A stretch of 64,000 nucleotides of DNA. Source: Streptomyces viridiviolaceus. GTDB lineage: Bacteria > Actinomycetota > Actinomycetes > Streptomycetales > Streptomycetaceae. Within the stretch, counting starts at the first letter, position 1. Each line of letters begins with the position of its first letter. The translations under genes were made by a program, and so were the position numbers. Shown here in pieces: positions 33,667-41,041 of this stretch. The notes below the pieces were generated by a model, which was not told the DNA's origin, did not search any database, and was given only the letters and a program-made list of their open reading frames with translations. The stretch spans positions 272,401 through 336,400 of the forward strand of contig NZ_BMWA01000009.1 of assembly GCF_014650995.1 (NCBI RefSeq). Reading direction: 5' to 3'.

Positions 33667-34170
33667 ATGACGACGACCAACGGCACCTCCGACGCCCACC
33701 CCCGTTTCGCCGAAGCCCTCCGTGAGCTGGGCCTCGGGGACCTGAACGCCCGCATCCGGCGCTTCCCCGAGGCCACCCGCACCGCCGCCGAGGCCGCCGC
33801 CGCGATCGGGTGCGAGCTGAGCCAGATCTGCAAGTCGCTGATCTTCGCGGCGGACGGCGTCCCGGTGCTGGTCCTGATGGACGGGGCCTCACGGGTCGAC
33901 GTGGAGCGGGTCCGTGAGGAACTCGGCGCCGAGAAGGTCACGCGGGCCAAGGCCGACGTCGTACGGGAGACGACCGGGTACGCCATCGGGGGCGTGCCGC
34001 CCTTCGGGCACCGCAACAGCACCCGTGTGCTCGCCGACCGCTCGCTGCTCGCGCACGACGTCGTCTGGGCCGCCGCGGGCAACCCGCACGCCGTCTTCCC
34101 GATGGAGCCCAAGGAACTCGTCGCCACCGCCGGCGCCACCCTCGTGGACGTGCGCGAGCGCTCCGCGTGA
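33667..34170 (+). CDS. YbaK/EbsC (ProX-like) aminoacyl-tRNA deacylase family protein
   Basis: 167 aa from ATG 33667. Conserved family segments: AAAAIGCELSQICKSLIFAADGVPVLVLMDGASRVD (with the catalytic Lys in CKSLIF), TRAKADVVRETTGYAIGGVPPFGH and VWAAAGNPHAVFPMEPKEL. Members hydrolyse mischarged tRNAs such as Cys-tRNA(Pro) or Ala-tRNA(Pro) in trans. The stop overlaps the EamA start (GTGA). Confidence 0.9.
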   Translation: MTTTNGTSDAHPRFAEALRELGLGDLNARIRRFPEATRTAAEAAAAIGCELSQICKSLIFAADGVPVLVLMDGASRVDVERVREELGAEKVTRAKADVVRETTGYAIGGVPPFGHRNSTRVLADRSLLAHDVVWAAAGNPHAVFPMEPKELVATAGATLVDVRERSA

Positions 34171-35012
34171 CCCCTCTGGTCACCGGCGCCGTCCTGCTCG
34201 CCGCGGTCACGCACGCCGCCTGGAACGCCATCGCCCACCGGATCACGGACAAGCTGACCGGGTTCGCGCTGATCTCGGGCGGCGGACTGCTGATCGGGCT
34301 GGCGCTGGTGCCGTTCACCGCGTTCCCGGCGGCGGAGGCATGGCCGTACCTCCTGGGGTCCGCCGCCGTGCACATCGCCTACTACGCGCTGCTGATGCGG
34401 TCCTTCCGGCTGGGCGACTTCGGGCAGGCGTATCCGATCGCGCGCGGCAGCGCACCCCTGCTGGTGTCCGTCCTTGCCGCCGTCTTCGCGCACGAGGTGC
34501 CGGACGGCTGGGCGGCCGCGGGCATCCTGCTGTCCTGCGCGGGACTGACCGGCGTCGCCCTGTGGGGGCTGCGCGGGCGCAGGCCCGACTGGGCGGCGAT
34601 CGGCGCGGCGCTGGCGACCGGGGTGACCATCGCGGCGTACACCGTCCTCGACGGACTGGGCGTACGGGCCTCCGGGTCCTCCCTCGGGTACATCGCCTGG
34701 CTGATGGCCGTCCAGGGCACGGTCCTGCCCGCGTACTTCCTGTGGCGGCGGCGCGGCGAGGCGTGGGCGTGCCTGCGCCCGCACGCCGGGGTCGGTCTGC
34801 TCGGCGCGGCCCTGTCCGTCGCCGCCTACGCGCTGGTCCTGTGGGCGCAGACCCGGGCGGAGCTCGCGCCGATCGCCGCGCTGCGCGAGTCCTCGATCCT
34901 CGTCGGCGCCGCGATCGGCGCCCTGTTCTTCAAGGAGCCGTTCGGGGCGCCCCGGATCGCGGCGGCCGGGCTCCTGGTCGTCGGGATCGGTTTGATGCTG
35001 CACACGGGATGA
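34167..35012 (+). CDS. EamA/DMT-family transporter
   Basis: 281 aa, GTG 34167 overlapping the YbaK-family stop by 4 bp. Ten hydrophobic helices form two EamA halves (TGAVLLAAVTHAAWNAIAHR at the start; the second half has ESSILVGAAIGALFFKEPFGAPRIAAAGLLVVGIGLML, with the typical KEP motif). DMT transporters export amino acids, nucleotides or drugs; coupling to a tRNA-editing protein is suggestive of amino-acid-related function but not proof. Confidence 0.9.
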   Translation: MTPLVTGAVLLAAVTHAAWNAIAHRITDKLTGFALISGGGLLIGLALVPFTAFPAAEAWPYLLGSAAVHIAYYALLMRSFRLGDFGQAYPIARGSAPLLVSVLAAVFAHEVPDGWAAAGILLSCAGLTGVALWGLRGRRPDWAAIGAALATGVTIAAYTVLDGLGVRASGSSLGYIAWLMAVQGTVLPAYFLWRRRGEAWACLRPHAGVGLLGAALSVAAYALVLWAQTRAELAPIAALRESSILVGAAIGALFFKEPFGAPRIAAAGLLVVGIGLMLHTG

Positions 35013-35082
35013 CGGGCCGCAGTGGGTGCGTACGGCGCCGTCCAGGAGCACCCTGGAAGCAGGTGTTCCGGAGGTGATCGTC

Positions 35083-35358
35083 ATGATGCACACCACAGTG
35101 GGATGGCATGTCGAGCTGGAGTTCATGGAGGACGACCAGCACACCAAAGCGGCTGCGTTGGTCCGCCTGCCCGACGGCACTGAGGTACGGGCGCACGGGC
35201 ACGCCAGCCGCCACCACTCCGACGTCCAGCAGCCGCGGGTCGGCGAGGAGGTCGCCGGGGCCCGGGCGCTGAACGAACTCGCGATGCGCCTGCTCGACAA
35301 GGCGCACGGCGAGATCGACGAGGCGTCGGGGCGGATCTCCCACCCGATCCACGTCTGA
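35083..35358 (+). CDS. DUF1876 domain-containing protein
   Basis: 91 aa from ATG 35083 (GGAGG 8 nt upstream). The domain pattern is TTVGWHVELEFMEDDQHTKAAALVRLPDGTEVRAHGHASRHHSD, then RALNELAMRLLDKAHGEID and ISHPIHV. The family is actinobacterial (often called dsRBD-like) and of unknown function; members are small and soluble. It appears to be an independent gene, ended by a terminator. Confidence 0.85.
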   Translation: MMHTTVGWHVELEFMEDDQHTKAAALVRLPDGTEVRAHGHASRHHSDVQQPRVGEEVAGARALNELAMRLLDKAHGEIDEASGRISHPIHV

Positions 35359-35391
35359 AGCCGCGGGGCGGCACCCCGCGACCCTCGACGA

Positions 35392-35418
35392 CAGGGCCTG
35401 CCCACCGGGCAGGCCCTG
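35392..35418. terminator. Hairpin between convergent DUF1876 and serine hydrolase genes
   Basis: The perfect 12-bp stem CAGGGCCTGCCC / GGGCAGGCCCTG has a 3-nt loop. Confidence 0.85.
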
Positions 35419-35595
35419 CGGCCTGCCCGGCGGAGTCCCCCTGCCCCGCCGCGTCCGGCACGCACTCCGCGACTGCCTCGACGGCATGGCGGACCCCGTC
35501 AAAGGCGCCCCGGCGTCTTGCGATCGCACGCACCGGACGGCCGCGGGACCCGCCCACCGGGCGGACGACGGGAACGCGCCGGGCAGGCGCAGGCC

Positions 35596-36768
35596 CTACC
35601 CGAGGGCCGCCCGCACCGCCCGTACCAGCGCCTGCGCCCGCGGGTCGGCCGTGACCGTCTTGCGGAAGCCGTTGGTGACGTAGCCGAAGGCGATGCCCGT
35701 GTCCGGGTCGGCGAAGCCGAGGGCGCCGCCGCGGCCCGGGTGGCCGAAGGAGCCGGCGGACAGGAACGGGGACGCGCTGCCGTGCAGCATGTAGCCGAGG
35801 CCGAAGCGGGTGTTCACGACGAGGACCCGGTCCGGGCCCGCCGACTCCTCGGCGCGGGCCCGTTCCACCGTGGCCCGGTCGAAAAGCCGTACCCCGTCGA
35901 CCTCGCCGATCAGCGACGCGTAGAAGCGGGCGAGCCCGTCGGCGGTCGCGATGCCGTTGGTCGCGGGGAGGGCCGCCGCCCGGTAGGCCGGGTCGTTCTG
36001 GTCGGGGAACGGGGTGATCGCGGCGAAGGCGCGGCGGGTGAGGGAGTCCGAGTCCTGGTACGCCTCGGTGACCGAGCGCTTCGGACGCAGCCGCAGGCCG
36101 CCGGACGGCTCGGGGTCGTCGACGCGGCCCACGCGGCCCGTGCGGCCGGCCGCCTCCTCGGCGGGCGGCAGGCCCAGCCACAGGTCCAGGCCCAGCGGCC
36201 GGGCGATCTCCGACGCGATCCACTCGCCCGTGCTCCGGCCGCCCGTGACCCGGCGCACCAGCTCGTCGACCAGCCAGCCGTACGTCAGCGCGTGGTAGCC
36301 GTGGTCGGTGCCGGGCTCCCACACGGGCGCCTGGGCGGCGACGGCCTCCGGGCCCCGCAGCGGGTCCAGGGCATCCTCCGGCGTGAGCGGACGGTCGAGC
36401 ACCGGAAGCCCTGCCCGGTGGTTCAGCACGTGCCGGACGAGGACCCGCTCCTTGCCGCTCGCCTTGAACTCGGGCCAGTACTCGCCCACCGGCGCGTCGA
36501 GGTCCAGTTCCCCGCGCTGGTGCAGCAGCAGCGGTACGGCGGCGGCGACGCCCTTGGTGGCCGAGCGCACGACCTGGGCGGTACCGCGGGCCCACGGCTC
36601 GGTGCCGTCGATGTCCTTCGTACCGCCCCACAGGTCGACGACCTTGTTCCCGTCCCGGTAGACGGCGACCGCCGCGCCCCGGTCCCCGAGCGCCGCGAAG
36701 TTCCGCACGAACGCGTCCCTGACCGGCTCGAAGCCCTCGGCCACTGTGCCGTGCACGTCCACGTCCAC
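35596..36768 (-). CDS. Serine hydrolase, beta-lactamase/esterase (class C-like) family
   Basis: About 390 aa from GTG 36768, chosen because GGAGGAG lies about 9 nt upstream; the N-terminus is VDVDVHGTVAEGFEPVRDAF. The S-x-x-K nucleophile motif is VRSATKG (Ser69-Lys72), followed by HRAGLPV and the Tyr motif region HALTYGWLVDELVRRVTG. The C-terminal GYMLHGSASPFLSAGSFGHPGRGGALGFADP is typical of family VIII esterases and D-aminopeptidase-like proteins. No signal peptide, so likely cytoplasmic; the substrate is unknown. It is located 74 bp after ohr on the same strand. Confidence 0.88.
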   Translation of the reverse strand: MDVDVHGTVAEGFEPVRDAFVRNFAALGDRGAAVAVYRDGNKVVDLWGGTKDIDGTEPWARGTAQVVRSATKGVAAAVPLLLHQRGELDLDAPVGEYWPEFKASGKERVLVRHVLNHRAGLPVLDRPLTPEDALDPLRGPEAVAAQAPVWEPGTDHGYHALTYGWLVDELVRRVTGGRSTGEWIASEIARPLGLDLWLGLPPAEEAAGRTGRVGRVDDPEPSGGLRLRPKRSVTEAYQDSDSLTRRAFAAITPFPDQNDPAYRAAALPATNGIATADGLARFYASLIGEVDGVRLFDRATVERARAEESAGPDRVLVVNTRFGLGYMLHGSASPFLSAGSFGHPGRGGALGFADPDTGIAFGYVTNGFRKTVTADPRAQALVRAVRAALG

Positions 36769-36842
36769 GTCCGTACTCTCCTCCGACTCGCCTGCGACAG
36801 TGGCTGCAACAGTCGCCCCGCGCCTGCGATTCCTGCCTCCCG

Positions 36843-37289
36843 TCAGCCGAGCACGATCGTTACGTCGATGTTGCCGCGGGTGGCGTTCGAGTACGGGCAG
36901 ACCTCGTGGGCCGCCTTCACCAGCCGGTCCGCCAGCTCGGGGTCCACGACCGGGAGGGAGACGCTCAGGGCGACCGCGAGGCCGTAGCCGCGGTGCCGGT
37001 TGGGGCCGATGCCGACCTTCGCGGCGACCGTGGAGCCGGTCAGGTCGTAGCCCGCGCGGTTGCCGACCAGGATCAGGGCGTTGTGGAAGCAGGAGCTGAA
37101 ACCGGCTGCGAAGAGCTGCTCCGGGTTGGTCCCGGCGCCGTCGCCGCCCAGCGCCGAGGGCATGGCGACCTTGAGGTCCAACTGGCCGTCCTGGCTGGTG
37201 ACGTAGCCGTCCCGGCCGCCGTGCGCGGTGGCTTCGGCGACGTACATGATCTTCGTGGGGCGGGTGTCGACGGCGGTGCTGTCGGTCAT
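36843..37289 (-). CDS. ohr: Organic hydroperoxide resistance protein Ohr
   Basis: 148 aa from ATG 37289. Ohr/OsmC-fold thiol peroxidase. The two catalytic cysteines are present: Cys67 in AAGFSSCFHNALILV and Cys131 in HEVCPYSNATRGNIDV. The N-terminal MYVAEATAHGGRDGYV carries the conserved Arg that activates the cysteine. It reduces lipid hydroperoxides using dihydrolipoamide. It is downstream of ohrR on the same strand, with an inverted repeat in its promoter. Confidence 0.94.
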   Translation of the reverse strand: MTDSTAVDTRPTKIMYVAEATAHGGRDGYVTSQDGQLDLKVAMPSALGGDGAGTNPEQLFAAGFSSCFHNALILVGNRAGYDLTGSTVAAKVGIGPNRHRGYGLAVALSVSLPVVDPELADRLVKAAHEVCPYSNATRGNIDVTIVLG

Positions 37290-37311
37290 GGCCGGCCTCT
37301 CCCGGGAACAG

Positions 37312-37334
37312 GTGCACGCAACATCATCGTGCAC
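37312..37334. promoter_or_regulatory. Inverted repeat in the ohr promoter
   Basis: GTGCACG, nine bases, CGTGCAC: perfect 7-bp arms 23 bp upstream of the ohr start codon. This is a plausible OhrR binding site; it differs from the AT-rich Bacillus OhrR box, so the assignment rests on position only. Confidence 0.5.
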
Positions 37335-37414
37335 AAGGTACTGGCCGGTAAGTTCGGTTCCACCGCCAGGGGGTGGCGACCGCGGGTAACCTCCGTCCGC
37401 GCCAGGGCGGGAGG

Positions 37415-37894
37415 TCAGCGGGCGCGGTCCGCCGCGGCCCCCGCCCGCTGCGCGAGCCGCCACAGCTCCTCGCGCAACCGGGCGACCTCCCCCTCGTCCA
37501 GGCCCGTCGCCGAGAGCAGGGCGCCCGGCACCCGGGCCGCGCGTTCGCGCAGTTCCTCCCCGCGCCCGGTGACCGCGACGAGCACCGACCGCTCGTCCCG
37601 CACCGACCGCTCACGGCGCAGCAGCCCGGCCGCCTCCAGCCGCTTCAGCAGCGGGGAGACGGTGCCGTAGTCGAGCCGCAGCGCGGCGGCCAGGTCCTTG
37701 ACCGTCGTCTCGCCGCGCTCCCACAGCACCAGCAGCACCAGGTACTGGGGATAGGTGAGACCCAGGTCGTCGAGGAGCGGCCGGTAGGCGGCCGTCACGG
37801 CGCGCTGCGCCGCGTACAGCGCGAAGCACAGCTGGTCGTCGAGCAGCAGCGTGCCCTCGGCCCCGGTGATCTCGGCGCTCTCCTCGTTCGTCAC
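37415..37894 (-). CDS. ohrR: OhrR, MarR-family organic-peroxide sensor
   Basis: 159 aa from GTG 37894. It matches the OhrR subgroup of MarR: LDDQLCFALYAAQRAVTAAYRPLL contains the peroxide-sensing Cys (Cys23), and the winged helix is LTYPQYLVLLVLWERGETTVKDLAAALRLDYGTVSPLLKRLEAAGLL with RSVRDERSVLVAVT as wing. Oxidation of this Cys by organic peroxide releases repression of ohr, which lies just downstream. Oddly its start overlaps the stop of the ECF ATPase gene (GTGA), so it may also be transcribed with the metal transporter. Confidence 0.92.
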   Translation of the reverse strand: MTNEESAEITGAEGTLLLDDQLCFALYAAQRAVTAAYRPLLDDLGLTYPQYLVLLVLWERGETTVKDLAAALRLDYGTVSPLLKRLEAAGLLRRERSVRDERSVLVAVTGRGEELRERAARVPGALLSATGLDEGEVARLREELWRLAQRAGAAADRAR

Positions 37895-38649
37895 GCGCCC
37901 ATTCTCACGGAGCGCGGGTCGAAGCCGAAGGGCAGCTCCAGGCGGTGGGCGCGCATCAGCTCCTCGTCGCCGAGCAGGTCGGCGGTCCGGCCGTCGGCCG
38001 CGATCACGCCCTCGCTGAGGACCAGGGAGCGGGGGCACAGCTCCAGGGCGTAGGGCAGGTCGTGGGTGACCATCAGGACCGTGACGTCCAGCGAGCGCAG
38101 GATGTCGGCGAGCTCGCGGCGCGAGGCCGGGTCGAGGTTGGAGGAGGGCTCGTCCAGGACCAGGATCTCCGGCTCCATGGCGAGCACGGTCGCCACCGCA
38201 ACCCGGCGCCGCTGGCCGAAGGAGAGATGGTGCGGGGGCCGGTCCTTGAACTCACGCATGCCGACCAGGGCGAGCGCCCGGTCCACGCGCTCCTCCAGCT
38301 CCGCGCCCTTCAGCCCGGCGGCCGCCGGTCCGAAGGCGACGTCCTCCCGCACGGTCGGCATGAAGAGCTGGTCGTCGGGGTCCTGGAAGACGATGCCGAC
38401 CCGGCGCCGGATCTCCGCCATGTGCTGCTTGCCGACCGGCAGCCCGGCCACCGTCACGGTGCCGGTGCCTCCGGTCAGGATGCCGTTGAGGTGCAGGACG
38501 AGGGTGGTCTTGCCGGCGCCGTTCGGACCGAGCAGGGCGACCCGCTCGCCGCGCGCGATCGAGAAGTCGACGCCGAACAGGGCCTGGTGCCCGTCGGGGT
38601 AGGCGAAGGCGAGGCCCGAGACCTCCAGAGAAGCAGTCACAGGCTCCAT
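37891..38649 (-). CDS. cbiO: ECF transporter ATPase (CbiO/NikO type)
   Basis: About 252 aa from ATG 38649; GTG 38640 overlapping the permease stop (GTGA) is an equally good start. Walker A is LGPNGAGKTTLVLHLNG, Q-loop FQDPDDQLFMPTV (the DQLF phrase is typical of CbiO/EcfA), signature LSFGQRRRVAVA and Walker B ILVLDEPSSNLD, with MVTHDLPYALEL. It energises nickel or cobalt import together with the two upstream genes. Confidence 0.93.
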   Translation of the reverse strand: MEPVTASLEVSGLAFAYPDGHQALFGVDFSIARGERVALLGPNGAGKTTLVLHLNGILTGGTGTVTVAGLPVGKQHMAEIRRRVGIVFQDPDDQLFMPTVREDVAFGPAAAGLKGAELEERVDRALALVGMREFKDRPPHHLSFGQRRRVAVATVLAMEPEILVLDEPSSNLDPASRRELADILRSLDVTVLMVTHDLPYALELCPRSLVLSEGVIAADGRTADLLGDEELMRAHRLELPFGFDPRSVRMGA

Positions 38650-39398
38650 CCCAGCAGACAGACGACGAGGGCGGCGGCGGGGAGGGCCAGCGCGTACGAC
38701 CACTGCGCCCGGGATGCGGTCACCTCGTCGATCACCGGCATCGAGCCGGCGTAGCCGCGGCTGACCATGGCCAGGTGGACGCGCTCGCCGCGCTCGTAGG
38801 AGCGGATGAACAGGGCGCCCGCGGACTTGGCGAGCACTCCCCAGTGCCGTATGCCCTTCGCCTCGAAGCCGCGCGACTCCCGCGCGATCCGCATCCGCCG
38901 CATCTCGTCCGTGATCACGTCCCCGTAGCGGATCATGAACGAGGCGATCTGCACCAGCAGCGGCGGGAGCCGCAGCCGCTGGAGGCCGAGCAGCAGTTCG
39001 CGCAGTTCGGTGGTGGAGGCCAGCAGGACGGAGGCGGCGACGCCCAGCGTGCCCTTGGCCAGCACGTTCCACGCGCCCCACAGGCCGCCGACGCTCAGCG
39101 ACATGCCGAGCACCTCGACCCGCTCGCCCTCCGCCACGAACGGCATCAGCACCGCGAAGGCGACGAACGGGACCTCGATCAGCAGGCGTTTGAGCAGGAA
39201 GCCGGCCGGGACGCGGGCCGCGTACGCCACCGCGGCGAGCAGCAGAGCGTACAGGCCGAAGGCCCACATCGCCTCGCGCGGGGTCGACACCACGACGATC
39301 ACGAAGGCGAACGTGGCGGCGATCTTGGTGTGCGGCGGCAGACCGTGCACGGGGGAGTGCCCGTGCCGGTAGAGCCGGTGCGCGTGGCCGGCGCCCAT
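38637..39398 (-). CDS. cbiQ: ECF transporter T component (CbiQ/NikQ)
   Basis: 253 aa from ATG 39398, one base after the CbiM stop. Several hydrophobic helices (TKIAATFAFVIVVVSTP, AFGLYALLLAAVAYAA) are followed by the two coupling helices with the Ala-Arg-Gly signatures seen as RIARESRGFEAKG and AMVSRGYAG, which contact the ATPase. The N-terminal His-rich MGAGHAHRLYRHGHSPVHGL may bind metal. It completes the cbiMN-Q-O module. Confidence 0.92.
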   Translation of the reverse strand: MGAGHAHRLYRHGHSPVHGLPPHTKIAATFAFVIVVVSTPREAMWAFGLYALLLAAVAYAARVPAGFLLKRLLIEVPFVAFAVLMPFVAEGERVEVLGMSLSVGGLWGAWNVLAKGTLGVAASVLLASTTELRELLLGLQRLRLPPLLVQIASFMIRYGDVITDEMRRMRIARESRGFEAKGIRHWGVLAKSAGALFIRSYERGERVHLAMVSRGYAGSMPVIDEVTASRAQWSYALALPAAALVVCLLGWSL

Positions 39399-39399
39399 G

Positions 39400-40449
39400 T
39401 CAGACGGCCGTGTCCGTGTGGGCCGGCGACGTGTCCTCGCTGCGCCGCCTGCGCACCGCCCAGAACACCGCGCTGCCCGCGACGACCGTGACACCGACGC
39501 CGATCACGCCGGCGAGGCCGCCGGACAGGCGCGCGTCGGTGACGTCCTCGACGCCGTAGTCGGCGAGCGGCGAGTCCGCGCTCGCGTGCTCCTCGGTCTT
39601 CTTGTCGATGCCCTTGTCGGCGGCGACCTTCTCCAGGCCGTCGGGGTCCGCGGAGGCGTAGAAGCTGACGAAGCCGGCGAGGACCAGGGAGGTGACCAGG
39701 CCGGTGATCCACAGCGCCCGGTGCGAGCGGGCGGCGGCGGGCGCGGGCTCCTCGTCGGGCGCGTCGACCAGCTCGCCGCCCACGCGCAGCTTGAGCTTCT
39801 GGGTCAGGCCGCGGGCGCCGTACACCAGGTCCGGGCGTACGGCGATGACGGCGCCGACGGTCAGCGCGGTGATCGCGGCCTCGCCGATGCCGATCAGGAC
39901 GTGCACGCCGACCATGGCGGTGGCGACCTTGCCGATCGCGACGTCGGTGGTGCCGCCGATCCAGTACAGGAGCGTGAAGGCGAGGGCGGCGGCCGGGACG
40001 GAGACGAGCGCGGCGACGAAGGAGGCGACGGTGACCGACCGGCGCGTGCGCGGCAGGAGCTTCACCAGGCCGCGGAAGAGGGCGTAGGCGACGACGGTCG
40101 TGACGATCGCCATGTCGGTGATGTTGACGCCGAGCGCGGTCAGGCCGCCGTCAGCGAACAGGATGCCCTGCATGAGCAGGACGACGGAGACGCACAGGAC
40201 CCCCGTGAAGGGGCCCACGAGTATCGCGGCGAGCGCGCCGCCGAGCAGGTGGCCGCTGGTCCCCGCCGCGACGGGGAAGTTCAGCATCTGCACCGCGAAG
40301 ATGAACGCCGCGACCAGGCCCGCCAGGGGCGCGGTCCGCTCGTCGAGCTCCCGGCGCGCGCCGCGCAGGCTGACCGCGATGGCGCCCGCGGCGACGACTC
40401 CGGTCACGGCGGAGGTCGGGGCGTCGATGAATCCGTCAGGTACGTGCAC
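39400..40449 (-). CDS. cbiM: ECF transporter S component, CbiM/NikM fused to CbiN/NikN domain
   Basis: 349 aa from GTG 40449. The N-terminus MHVPDGFID is the CbiM/NikM signature whose His2 coordinates Ni2+ or Co2+; QMLNFPVAAGTSGHLLGGALAAILVGP adds the internal His. Seven or so helices follow. The last about 100 aa (helix TGLVTSLVLAGFVSFYAS, then DPDGLEKVAADKG, SPLADYG, and a second helix) are a CbiN/PDGF-type domain fused in frame. The Nur-box-like site upstream argues for nickel rather than cobalt. A possible -10 TATCAT ends only 6 nt before the GTG, so the mRNA may be leaderless or nearly so. Confidence 0.93.
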   Translation of the reverse strand: MHVPDGFIDAPTSAVTGVVAAGAIAVSLRGARRELDERTAPLAGLVAAFIFAVQMLNFPVAAGTSGHLLGGALAAILVGPFTGVLCVSVVLLMQGILFADGGLTALGVNITDMAIVTTVVAYALFRGLVKLLPRTRRSVTVASFVAALVSVPAAALAFTLLYWIGGTTDVAIGKVATAMVGVHVLIGIGEAAITALTVGAVIAVRPDLVYGARGLTQKLKLRVGGELVDAPDEEPAPAAARSHRALWITGLVTSLVLAGFVSFYASADPDGLEKVAADKGIDKKTEEHASADSPLADYGVEDVTDARLSGGLAGVIGVGVTVVAGSAVFWAVRRRRSEDTSPAHTDTAV

Positions 40450-40469
40450 CGTTCGATGATAGTGGTCTG

Positions 40470-40486
40470 TTGCGAACGGCTTGCAA
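40470..40486 (-). promoter_or_regulatory. Nur-box-like nickel regulator site before cbiM
   Basis: TTGCGAACGGCTTGCAA fits the Streptomyces Nur consensus (TTGCAA-like hexamers separated by 5 bp) with one hexamer exact and the other 5/6. It overlaps a possible -35 of the cbiM promoter (TTGCAA on the minus strand, 19 bp before TATCAT). Nur represses nickel uptake genes when Ni is plentiful. Confidence 0.65.
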
Positions 40487-40499
40487 GAGCGAGGCGCTC

Positions 40500-40521
40500 G
40501 TTATCTCAGTTGTGAGATAAC
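40500..40521. promoter_or_regulatory. Perfect inverted repeat between cbiM and ssgE
   Basis: Arms GTTATCTCA and TGAGATAAC (9 bp, 4-nt loop) lie in the AT-richer divergent region, 14 bp from the Nur-like box and about 98 bp before ssgE. It could be an operator for ssgE or cbiM. No factor can be assigned. Confidence 0.6.
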
Positions 40522-40618
40522 GGCCATCTGGAAATGTGTCATCTGGGAAATATGGGACATTGGAGTGGGGGTGGACGCACAGCATCCGCACAGGCGACGC
40601 AGTGTAAGGGGCCATCCG

Positions 40619-40987
40619 ATGTCCGTAGTCGAACAGTACGCACGAGCCCACATCCTCACCGACACGGACGGCCCGGACGAGGACGGCGGAGCCGTACCGG
40701 TCGTGCTGCGGTACGACCCCGACGACAGTTCCCGGACGGTGAGCGTCAAGCTCCCCGGCCCGGGACCCGGCTCCCGGGAGTGGTCCTTCTCCCGGGCCCT
40801 GCTGGAGCAGGGCCTGCGGGCGCCCACCGGAACCGGCGACGTGCGGGTGTGGCCCTGCGGGCGGGTGCAGGCCGTGGTCGAGTTCCACTCCCCGCAGGGC
40901 TGCTCGGTCGTCCAGTTCGAGACCAAGACCCTGATGCGGTTCCTGCGGCTCACGTACGTGGCGGCGGCGGAGCCGGTCGCGCACTGA
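40619..40987 (+). CDS. ssgE: SsgA-like protein, probably SsgE
   Basis: 122 aa from ATG 40619 (AAGGGG 7 nt upstream). SALP family pattern: VVEQYARAHILTD, VPVVLRYDPDDSSRTVSVKLPG, REWSFSRALLEQGLRAPTGTGDVRVWPCG, VVEFHSPQGCSVVQFETKTLMRFLRLTY. SsgA-like proteins control septum placement and spore maturation and are found only in morphologically complex actinomycetes. The assignment to SsgE rests on remembered position beside cobalt/nickel transport and PBP genes in S. coelicolor, where SsgE acts in spore wall maturation. Confidence 0.85.
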   Translation: MSVVEQYARAHILTDTDGPDEDGGAVPVVLRYDPDDSSRTVSVKLPGPGPGSREWSFSRALLEQGLRAPTGTGDVRVWPCGRVQAVVEFHSPQGCSVVQFETKTLMRFLRLTYVAAAEPVAH

Positions 40988-41041
40988 GCCGGGGCCTGCC
41001 GGGCCACCGCGCGACGGTGCCGGCCGACGGCCCCGGAGGTG

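Noticed and set aside
37415..38038. Longer ohrR open frame starting at 38038
   Set aside because: The extra N-terminus overlaps cbiO by about 145 bp; GTG 37894 gives the normal OhrR length and a GTGA junction.
40450..40618. Cobalamin riboswitch for the cbiM operon
   Set aside because: No B12-box-like sequence and a putative leader of almost zero length; a Nur-like site fits better.
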